Positions 55,061 to 64,000 of a stretch of DNA of 64,000 nt are shown here, piece by piece. The DNA comes from Marsupella aquatica. Taxonomy: Eukaryota; Marchantiophyta. The notes under the pieces were generated by a model. The model saw only the letters and a list, made by a program, of their open reading frames with translations. It had not been told where the DNA came from and made no database searches. The position numbers were made by a program, and so were the translations under genes. Within the stretch, counting starts at the first letter, position 1. Every line of letters begins with the position of its first letter. Where the stretch lies: NCBI GenBank assembly GCA_973895155.1, contig OZ316891.1, forward strand, positions 22,134,001-22,198,000, given 5' to 3'.

Positions 55061-56445
55061 CACTCACTTCCTTCCTCTCTAAAGTGCCACTCTCCTCAAA
55101 ATTTTAGTGGAAAATATGTAATGCAATTTAAATTCACGCACTTGAAGTGAGAAAAGTTTCTAAAATGTGTGTCCGTTCAAAGGGCATCCACTTGCCATAA
55201 ATTCATTTTGGGGGCCTCAATTCTCCCTCAATAAATTCCTTTTGGGTGCAGTGTTTGCAATTTTATTTTGTTTTGTTTTTTAAATGTTTTTGCACCAAAA
55301 AACCAGAAGGCCAAGGGCTGGAACCCACAACACAGGGCCCAGGGGACGAAAGCCACCCCGGACACACCAAAGGCCAAAGGCCAGACCCAACCAAAGGACC
55401 TAATCAGGCCACGAGACCTGAGTCAGCCACCAGAAAATAGCTGACTTCAATTCTTCTCTACTCTTACAACGCTGCCTATCTCTAATGTATTCCATGCGGG
55501 TTCTCTGATACTGGCTTGTCGGTTAATAGTGCACATCCTGTCATGGTATGTGCCGTAGCCATTCATCGTGCAAGCCTCACCGTGAAGTCCCCACGCCTTG
55601 AAATAGCTGCACATTTGTAACAACCGGCTTGTCACCCCGTAAAAACAATCTCTCTTTAGTTGCATGCGTCTTCCAGGTAAGAGTTAATAACAATTGGGCT
55701 TTCAATCTCTTCCATGGGTCAAAATGTATTCATGTGTCAATTGTGAGGGGTTTAGGGTTGTTGCCGCTACTTAACAATCATCACTCTTTGATTCTTTGTG
55801 TTGCGGGAGGGAAGCACTCAGGTTTTGTTGATGCTTCGGCTTTTGTCAATGTTCGATGCTTAGGTTCTTTTATACCTTCAAGTTGTTGGTTGAAGCCCAG
55901 TGCCTAGTGCCTAGTGACAGAAAACAAGTGCCCAATAGCCAGGGATGGAAAAAGTGTTCATGGAAGTACCAAAATTGTAATGACCGCACATGTCCTTCAA
56001 ACTGATAGTCGCAGATAAAAAATGTTGAGAAAACCCTGTGTGGAGCACGTGAAAGTAAGCCCTGTGACTACCCCGTGGGACAATAAAAATTCAAATTCAA
56101 ATACATAATCCACATTGTCTTCACTTCGCAACTTGTTTAGATCAGCCGTTCAAATCCGAAGACATTATAAACTATAATACACTCTTGCGCCCTTTTTGTC
56201 GTGGTCGTCATTCAAAAATGCAGTGCCCAGAAAAAGGTAATCAATAAACAAACGGGATAAAACCAAAAGCAAATTAAATATAGTGGACCAAAAGTACACT
56301 AAATATTTTCACACAAAAGGGAATCAAATGGTGGAAACAAAAGACAAAAAATGGAAACTAACCCTCTTGAATGCAGGAGTATCAAGGAGAAACCTGATAG
56401 TACCATCATAGACACAGTCACAAGAAAATAACATAGAGTATAGAA
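55061..56445. other. Noncoding, no gene identified
   Basis: AT-rich with scattered short frames. A GGCCAAGGGCTGG / GGCCAAAGGCCAG repetitive purine stretch lies at 55300-55430. Nothing else is supported. Confidence 0.45.
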
Positions 56446-57156
56446 AGATATACTTAGTGGACCTCCAAACACAATTTTTTCTCTTAATGGACCAAAAGTT
56501 GCACACGCTCTCCCAATGGACCCAAACGTTTAGATTCCGTCCCAATGGACCTTCGGGCCTACTCCATACAAGTATGTTCTTCTGAAACACCTTACCACAC
56601 AGTTCAGGTCCAATGCGTACCCTGTGGACACTGTGGTTAGTCATGTGTAGTAGGCCATCGACAACGTTGTAGTGCACAAGCGACGTAGCCCTAGCCTCAA
56701 TCGAGCGTCGTATTGCTGCAGCACCAACCTATTTCTTTAATACAATATGGCTATTGTATTCAAAACTACAATTGATCGACTGAGTTTGCGGTGACATTAG
56801 AGCACACAAGTGCCTTTGTGCCCCGGCCTCAAAGTATTTCAAAATACATTGTCACTTTAGTGTTCAAGATACAAAGGAAATAGTTTACAACTGCATTGAA
56901 TGGAGCTTGCAAGCGCCATACCTCCCCCAACCTCCTTGCTTTATGAAGACATTGTCCATAATGTATACAACTTTTAAAAGAATTTTCAAAATTCAAATGT
57001 GCCAGCCCTTTGTGGATCCCGTTCGGAACCTATTGTTTTATTGTCATTTGGTTTGTTTCTTGACATTTTCTTGTGTTGCTGGTTCCTGCTCCTGTTGCAG
57101 CTGGTTCTCGCTCATATTCCCGCTCATGTTCTTGCTCGTGTTCCTGCTATGTCAAC

Positions 57157-57770
57157 TCTTGAGGATGTGCATTGCAATGAAGGAGCAGCTAGACAACATC
57201 ATTGGGCCAATCCCGGTATGTGTGTAATTTTGCCTCTGATTTCCTGTGGCCGAGAAAGTTCACTTACAGAGGTTGTAGACATGGGATTGGTGGTGGTTTG
57301 GTTTGTTGGAAGTCCATTGAAGCAGCGAAGTAGTGCAACCACGACCCATTGCTGGACGGGAACAATTGTCATTTGTATAGCCTGTTCCAAAATTTCATGG
57401 TTGATGTGTATGAGAACATTGGGCCATTCAAGGCCACAATCTTTCAAGTTGCACAAAAGCTTGTGGAGATGAATGCTGACAAATTTGCAGAGTATGGTAC
57501 GATTTGCCAGCTTGAGACAATGCTCAGATTGGTCCCATATTGTCTAATGTGGATTAAAGCAGGACAACATTCTGCTGTTGTAAATAAGTTTGTTGTTGAG
57601 CATAGACATTGCCCTCCTAGTCGTGCCCCTGTGCAAACAAGAGTTGAGAAAGTGCATGATCAGCAAAAGCAATCTTGTGGATGTTGATGTCCTTATGCAG
57701 CAGTTGGAGGTGACTGCAACAATGACTTCAAAGTTTTGTTTGTCCACCATCAAATCTGCCAAAGAGAAAT
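57157..57770 (+). CDS. Unrecognised ORF inside the inverted-repeat element
   Basis: A frame opening at 57349 (a TTG, so not a start) gives about 112 residues, including LFQNFMVDVYENIGPFKATI and LVPYCLMWIKAGQ. An overlapping frame (LRKCMISKSNLVDVDVLM) ends at 57772. An upstream piece (ATG at 57150, MSTLEDVHCNEGAARQHHW) runs into GTATGTG, a donor-like site. It reads like a protein with an intron and a frameshift. I see no transposase DDE/D or helicase motif. Confidence 0.3.
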
Positions 57771-58570
57771 AATAGGGATTTTGTGCCATGAAGAATACAT
57801 TTTGGTTGTTGTATTCTTGTTATTTCTTCAAGAGATTGGTGGTTTGGGACGATGATTTTGTGTCATTTAGCATTTTCCTGAGCCAATGATGAACAGTTTA
57901 CATTTGAGGTGAATGTTGGGGGAGCCCTAGCATAATTTTGAAAATGTGTATATGTAATTGGTACTTTCTTATTGTGTTATGATCCTACAATGTTGTTTAT
58001 GTAATCACTGAACTCTCTGTTATGTAACACATTGCAACGTACATTCTTTTGTATGTTGAGAATATTTAGATTCACACATATTTCTACACATGTGGTTATG
58101 TATTCTTTAAACTCTGTTTCATGTAACACGTCTTAAAATTTGTTTCATTCATGAGAATACATGTTGGAACATGATTCACAACTTGGGGAAGGTTATAGCC
58201 CTGTTTTGTCACCACTGTGTTCTTGATAATAAATATGAACTGATCAATATGCCCATGTCCGTGTGTATTGTTGTTGGATTTAGTAAATAATATTCAATGT
58301 TGCTTGATTTCTTGCTCTCTTTGAAGACTATACACTTGCATGATCTCTTCCAAAAATGGATAGAGTAGACAAAAATGCACAAACCATGATTGGATGGTAA
58401 AAATGCCACACAATATATTCATTACTCACTGTGCAAAAATTGTATTCATGACTCCTCAGCCTACAAATGGACAAAACCATTTTTACCTTGTATACATGGT
58501 GGACATCTATTGTATTCCAAGGGTGCACTTAAACAAAGTTATGACTCCCCTGCCTTACATACAGGCACCA

Positions 58571-59110
58571 AGGCCTGCTCTAATGGACAAAACCAAATAA
58601 TGTTGAACATAGAACGATGTATAGCTTGTATACAATATGCACGTTATATTCAGATTTCACACTTAGAAAAATTTCATTTCCTCCAACTTTACAAAGACGC
58701 CTCCCCCTCCCCCCCCCCCCCCCCCCCCGCATCAAAGCCTGCCCAAATGGACAAAATCTACCGTAAACTATTCAACTTACATAGAAGTATGATTTGTGAT
58801 GTATACACTTTGCGGGTTGTATTCAGATTTCCCACTTAGACTTTACAAAGACGCCCCCAGCTGAAGTCTGCCCAAATGGACAAAACCTATTGTATTCAAC
58901 ACAGAAGTATGATTTGTGATGTATACACTTTGCATGTTGTACTCAGATTTCACATTTAGAAAAAAATTCATTAATTCCCTCCGACTTTATGAAGACGCCC
59001 CCCGCTGAAGCCTGCCCAAATGGACAAAATCTACAAATGAATATTCAACATAGAAGTATGATTTGTCATGTATACACGTTGCACATTGTATTCGAATTTC
59101 ACACTTATAA
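58571..59110. repeat. Tandem repeat, four units of 129-165 bp
   Basis: Units start with CCTGCCCAAATGGACAAAA-like words at 58573, 58738, 58867 and 59011, followed by ATAGAAGTATGATTTGTGAT and GTATACACTTTGC words. A run of about 18 C at 58711-58728 separates the first two. Confidence 0.85.
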
Positions 59111-59418
59111 TTATTTTTGTTTGTTTGACATTAGGTTGATGTTTGTATGCATTGTGGTCAATGTATACATCGATTCACTTGGAACTGCGATCGTAGTCAA
59201 CCGCATTCGGCGATGCAATTGAACACTGAAGAATAGTAGAACAAGCTGCGTTTTACAGTGACAATCTTGCGTCATAAGAACTGCACAGTGCATTAGAAGA
59301 ACATCTCACACGAAATGGTACCTCGATCTGGTAGGCCCGGAGGTCCATTGGGAGAGCGTGTGCAACTTTTGGTCCATTAAGAACAAAAGTTGCATTTGGA
59401 GGTCCACTAAGTATATCT

Positions 59419-59929
59419 CTCATAGGGTACATAATGTAATCATGAGTAAAAACTAATTGAGTAAAGTCAAGCACAATAACTTATTTGGTACAAGGAGAGG
59501 AAAAGTCACTATAATATCATATACTCTAGAAATGGTACATTTACAAACTCAAGAAAAAATGGGAACAAATCTTAAATCTTAGTTGAAAATTTGTTTTTCT
59601 GCAACCGCTGGATCCATCTATACCCCTATTAATCTCAATTACCTATGCCCAAGCTACTGGTAGCCTACCCAAACTTAACAAAGATAACAAATTAATACAA
59701 TAATAATAAAATACTAATGATTAAAATTAAGTTTTAAAGAATTGGATATTAGCCTTAAAAGTTTTGGAAAAACTTGAGTATAAATCAAATGTATACAATA
59801 TTAATTTCTCTACACAATTAAAATTATATCATTCGGTTGTGCTTGCATTGGACTCTATGATGCTCTGACAGTTATCTCACTTCTCCAATTTCAATGTGCA
59901 ATGCACAAGTTGTTGAACACAACCACAAC
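59419..59929. other. AT-rich spacer
   Basis: No gene or repeat is recognised. Confidence 0.5.
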
Positions 59930-61480
59930 AACTCTACCTTACTTTAACATCTTTTCCTCATCTTGCCTCACATTGACATCTTTATCTCGCCACAACAAAT
60001 TTTTTCTCACCCTTGACATCTTTTAGGTCCTTGATTTTTGTTCCTCTCCTCAATATATTTCCTCACCTGACTCAACATCTTTTAGGTCCTTGATTTTTGT
60101 TTCTCTCCTCCATGTATTTTCTCACCTGACGCAACATCTTTTCCTCGCCTCCACATCTTTTCTCACATCGACATCTTATCTTTTTCTCACCTTAACATGT
60201 TTATCTCACCACAACATCTTTCCCTTGCCCCCAACTCACATATTTTCTCTCCTCGACATCTTTTCCTCATCTTTACCTATTTTTTGCACATTGCCATGTT
60301 TTCTCTCCTCGACATCTTTTTTTCACCTTGACTTCTTTGCCTCACTCCAACATCTCTTTTTCTCATTGAGTTGACATCTGTTTTCACGTCGACATTTGAA
60401 CTTTTCCTCACTTTCACATTTTTATCTCACCACAACATCTTTCTCTCATCTTCACATATTTTACTTACATTGCCATCTTTTCTCCCCTGGACATATTTTT
60501 TGCTCGACTACTTTTTCTCATCAACATCTTTGTTCACCTCGACATCTTTTTCTCACCTCGACATTTTTCTCTCACTTCAACTTCTTTTTCTCACCACACC
60601 ATCTTTTGTACAACTTTTGTCTTAATGAAATCTTTTTTACTTAACGATAACTTTTCTCTTAACGATATCTTGGGTGCCACAACATCTTTTTCTTAACTAT
60701 ATCTTTTTTCTTAAGTACATCTAACTTGGGTGCCATGACATTTTTTTTCTTAACCACATCTTGGGTGACATGACAATTTTTTTCTTAATGACACCTTGGG
60801 CAACACCACATCTTTTTTTCTTAACGGCATCTTGGCAACACAAAGAAAAATTCTTAACAACATCTGACAAGGCATATTTTTTAGGTTAACGACATCTTGG
60901 GTGACAGGACATCTTTTTTCTGCACTGCATCTTTTGTGCAATGCACGGGTATTGAGCTATTAACTTCTGTAATAAAAGTGTTGCACTACTTTTTGAAGTG
61001 GTCGTCATTTAAATCTGGCGAGGATTTTTGAGTGAAAGAAAAAGGAATTGTGCAATGCACGGGGATTCTCCCCTCAACGTCTTCTCCCACCTTGATATCT
61101 TTATCTCACCACAACATCTTTCCCTCACCCTTGGCATCTTTTCTCTCCTCCACATCTTTTCTCACCTTGTCATATTTTCTCTTCTTGACATCTCTTTATC
61201 ACCTTGACTTCTTTTCCTTATCTCAACATCTTTTTTTCTCATTAACATATTTTTCACCTCAACATCTGACCTTTTTGTCACCTTCACATTTTTATCTCAC
61301 CACAACATCAGTCCCTCACCCGACATCTTTTCTCTCCTCAACATCTTTTCCTCATCAACTTTGTTCACCTCGACATCTTCTCCTCACCTCGACATCTTTT
61401 GTGCATTTTTTGGCTTAACGATAGTTTTTTCTTAACAATGTCTTGGGCGACACGACATTTGTTTTGTTCACAACATCTTT
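59930..61480. repeat. Pyrimidine-rich degenerate satellite
   Basis: Short monomers of about 18-25 bases built on CACCTCGACATCTTTTTCT dominate 59930-60610. A variant family (TTAACGACATCTTGGGTGAC) fills 60640-60920. The first type resumes at 61075-61400. Open frames here are low-complexity Leu/Ser/Phe/Thr strings and are not genes. Confidence 0.85.
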
Positions 61481-61506
61481 TGTGTAACGTAGGGTATTGA
61501 GCTAGT
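60925..61506. repeat. GTGCAATGCAC-type termini, possible Helitron-like ends
   Basis: TTTTGTGCAATGCACGGGTA followed by TTGAGCTA at about 60931-60960 resembles the hairpin plus CTRR end of plant Helitrons. A degenerate second copy (TGTGTAACGTAGGGTATTGA then GCTAGT) ends at 61505 with CTAG|T, fitting the CTRR|T rule. A third GTGCAATGCACGGGG lies near 61050. No 5' TC end or Rep/helicase gene was found. Confidence 0.35.
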
Positions 61507-62820
61507 CGAGGAGCTAGTAATCCATAGTGTCTTAACTTTGCAGTTTGGGTAGCCGCGATCGCTATTCTACAATTCCCCTAACCGCGTCCTCAAGCACATT
61601 GTTTGACAGTGCAATGTTGGGTGCAGGGTTGGACGGTGCAGTTGGTTATTGCATGAAGAAAAAGTGGTTAGAGTGACTGCTACAAGAACAACTGACACAA
61701 AAGGGTAGAGGGGGACTATTAGGTGAAAAAGGTTTCATAGGGCCCATCAAGCATATACCTTCTTGTCACAGTTGAAAGTATTGGTAAACCTCCTTAAACT
61801 TTCAATCACTTTATTAAAAGACTTTTTTCACCTAGTAGCTCACTTTATTAAAGACTGATAGATCTTGGGTTCAACTATTATGGCTAACTCTTCCCTTTCT
61901 ATGGGGTTTCACAGATTTTCTTTAAAAAAATAATTTAAAATACGTTCAATTCAAGAGAACATTTTTAAAATAATTGTAGATTGCTAAAGTTATGTTATCA
62001 CTGCAAAAGATGTTCTTTTTACCCATGTAGATTGGTAAACTTGAGTTGTCAATGCAAGAGAATCACTTTTTCTTATCTTTGTAGATTGTTAAAGTTGTGT
62101 TATAAATGCAAGGAAAAAACTTTTACATAAATTCCTTCGTTTCAGCTAAAAAAAATCATTTAGTGAGGGTTCCACTCATTGCCTTTCATTTCTTTACTAT
62201 TTTTTTTATAAAATCAATTTTTCCTACTTTTCAACTAAAAAAGTTGATTTCTTCATGCTTGCACTCCAAACCCATTGAAGTTTTCTGCTCTTTGGCTCAC
62301 AAACAAAAAATTTGAAATAAGATTTGTTTTTGGGGGAATTTTGAATAATTGTGCAAACTCAAATGACACTACAGTACTACTATGATGAAAACTTGGTGGA
62401 TCCAGGTTTGATGATGGACAGTGGCACTTTAAACCACCACTATCCATGACAAAACCCTGGATCCACCAGGTTTCACCATTAATAGTACATTTTCTTGAAA
62501 TTGTGGAGCAAAATGGCATTGGAGAGATGAAGAATATAAAAAGGGGAGAAGTCTTGGACACTTTCCCTATTATATGGCTACCGGTAGTGGTGGTTTAAGG
62601 ATCAATGACCTTGAAACCCAAAATGTAGCACATCATTTGGAGACTTAGAAATTAGAAAAGCCCCCCATATGGAATTGAGTCATCATATGTTCCCCCATAC
62701 TATCTCTATCCTCTCCAAAGTGATGTGTTGTCATACCTAGGTTCAAAATCTCAAGCATATATAGTATCTTGTGACATGTGGTGAAATCTCTGACATACAT
62801 TGTGCAAACCTCAGGATAGG
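61507..62820. other. AT-rich noncoding
   Basis: GATTGNTAAAGTTGTGTTAT-like words recur three times between 61980 and 62110. A pair of GGATCCACCAGG/GGATCCAGG words with opposite orientation occurs at 62398-62470. No gene is supported. Confidence 0.45.
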
Positions 62821-62878
62821 AGGTTCTTTGCACAAGAGCGGAGGAGCGTAGGCGGGAGCAGAGCAGAGGCGCTGCGCA

Positions 62879-62918
62879 GAGAGAGCCCCATTAATGTCCA
62901 CCATAATGGGGCTCTCTC
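62879..62918. repeat. Perfect 15-bp inverted repeat with 10-base loop
   Basis: GAGAGAGCCCCATTA at 62879-62893 and TAATGGGGCTCTCTC at 62904-62918 are exact reverse complements. The hairpin marks a sharp shift from AT-rich to G/T/C-rich sequence. Confidence 0.85.
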
Positions 62919-64000
62919 TCCCTCCTGGAGGGGTGGTAGTCAGCCGAGGCTGATAATCCCTTTTCCCCCCTTTGAGAAGTGGCCGTGCATGCGGCCGGCC
63001 CTTCTCCTTCTCAACTTTTTGGTCGTTTCTTTTCTGCTTGGGTTCGGTGGCGGGGTCTGCCGGTTTTGGTGGTTGTTGGCTTTGGGTTTGCTGCGGAGTT
63101 TTGTGTGGTGGGGATTGGGCGGTGGGCTCTCCCTGCCCGTGACTGGGTCTACCCCTTGCACCCTGGGTGGCCGGGCCAGGGGGTTGGTGCTGCTGCCCCT
63201 TGGTTTCCGTGTCTGGTGGTTGGTGTCACGTCTCCTTCTGCCAGCCGATTCTGGGTTCTGCTTGCGGCCCGGACTTGCACCTGCTGTTCCTGGTTTGGGT
63301 GTTGGCCTGGGTCATCCGGTCGGCCCGGTGGGTTTGTGGTCTTGAGTGGGCGTTCGTTGGCGGTTGCCGTCAGTTGTTGTTGGGGGAGTGCGAGCTGTGT
63401 TGAACTAAAACGTCATTCGCAATGACCATACAACCATGACTCATTCCTCAACCACCTCTTCTCCAAGGCTACGTCCACACGAATACTCAAGCTTTACTTC
63501 AAGAGTAGACGAACACACATGCTCTCCCTCTTCCTCAAGTTGCTCCGTTACAATGAGTAAGCACCACTCACCAGTGACTTACACTAGCCCTGGTATATAC
63601 AAGGTCACACACGACTAACTTAACCTCAGCTAAGATCCTAACTGTGGTTAGCCTAAGTGCCGTAACCTATGAGTCACAAGACTAAGAGCAATCCTTAACA
63701 AGCTGTTCGGTTCTTGCGTGGCAGGTTTCTCTACCGGTCTGAGGTTCTTAGTTTTTGACATCCTTCCCTCTTGCATCCTCGTTTCCTTTTATATCTCGAC
63801 ACCTTTTTGTCTTGTTGTTTGTTGTTTGCTCCTTAGTCTTTTGGTTTTTCTGGGTTACTCCTTGACTTCTTGGGCCTCTTTGGTCCTCTTGGGGTCTTTT
63901 CCTTCACCCCCTTTATTGGGCTTTTTTGCCTTTGGGACCATGTCTCCCGGTTTGGTGTTCCTGTCTTTTTGGCAGTGTGATGGAGCAATGTTTCTTTGCG
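62919..64000. other. G/T-rich then CT-rich noncoding or retroelement leader
   Basis: 62920-63400 is G/T/C-rich with overlapping open frames but no motif. 63580-63720 resembles 54860-54960 (shared words around TTAGCCTAA and CGTAACC). The last 100 bases resemble a stretch within a phosphorylase intron near 42550-42630. No gene call is justified. Confidence 0.4.

Larger units (their letters stand above)
56446..59418. mobile_element. Putative 3-kb element bounded by inverted repeats
   Basis: The left arm (56446-56571) contains AGATATACTTAGTGGACCTC and GGACCAAAAGTTGCACACGC. The right arm (59331-59418) is its reverse complement, including GGTCCATTGGGAGAGCGTGT and GGCCCG. The left arm has an extra internal block of about 30 bases. 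No target duplication is obvious. The interior holds an unidentified frame at 57.3-57.7 kb and a tandem repeat. It is a reasonable candidate for a TIR transposon or a foldback element. Two inverted copies of a dispersed repeat are the alternative. Confidence 0.5.

Noticed and set aside
59990-61420. Several frames of 60-130 codons rich in Leu, Ser, Phe, Thr
   Set aside because: They are direct translations of a degenerate pyrimidine satellite, not proteins.
62800-63425. 181- and 148-codon frames with Gly/Leu/Trp-rich 'membrane-like' sequence
   Set aside because: Overlapping frames in a G/T-rich tract with no recognisable motif; probably compositional.

Overview
The window is nuclear DNA of a land plant. 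The evidence is spliceosomal introns (GT-AG, plus one apparent GC-AG), a phosphorylase with the acidic insertion typical of plastidial forms, a plant nardilysin-like family, F-box/kelch and gamma-glutamyl hydrolase genes, telobox motifs near promoters, and abundant noncoding and repeated DNA. The nearly intronless MRE11 and SF3A1 and the two-exon gamma-glutamyl hydrolase lead me to suspect a non-seed plant such as a bryophyte or lycophyte. That is inference; I cannot name the species.

Layout. 1-4.4 kb: edge of an unrecognised minus-strand ORF, then repeats. 4.4-8.9 kb: a uracil phosphoribosyltransferase (UPP)-like gene with a tandemly duplicated exon and several defects. 11.25-12.4 kb: C-terminal half of a nardilysin-like pseudogene. 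12.4-13.5 kb: a PRP6/STA1-like HAT-repeat fragment. 13.5-15.5 kb: a 486-bp tandem array. 15.7 kb: an alpha/beta-hydrolase fragment. 16.3-17.7 kb: an intact F-box/kelch gene. 18-22 kb: noncoding with simple repeats. 22.1-24.6 kb: a mosaic of broken duplicates (F-box piece, UPP first exon, nardilysin N-terminal half). 26.2-28.4 kb: gamma-glutamyl hydrolase. 35.1-43.3 kb: alpha-1,4-glucan phosphorylase in at least 14 exons. 44.5-46.7 kb: MRE11. 48.4-49.0 kb: a PIF/Harbinger-like MITE. 50.2-53.0 kb: SF3A1. 53-64 kb: repeat territory with a putative 3-kb inverted-repeat element, tandem repeats, a pyrimidine-rich satellite and a perfect hairpin.

The intact genes are independent housekeeping genes: starch metabolism, DNA double-strand-break repair, pre-mRNA splicing, folate turnover and protein turnover. 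There is no operon logic. The pseudogenes tell a connected story: UPP and nardilysin lay side by side in convergent orientation, the locus was duplicated about 18 kb away, and each copy kept and lost different parts. I found no convincing new biological system. The most interesting leads are the duplicated 59-nt UPP exon, the reciprocal decay of the UPP-nardilysin duplication, the 486-bp array, and the MITE.
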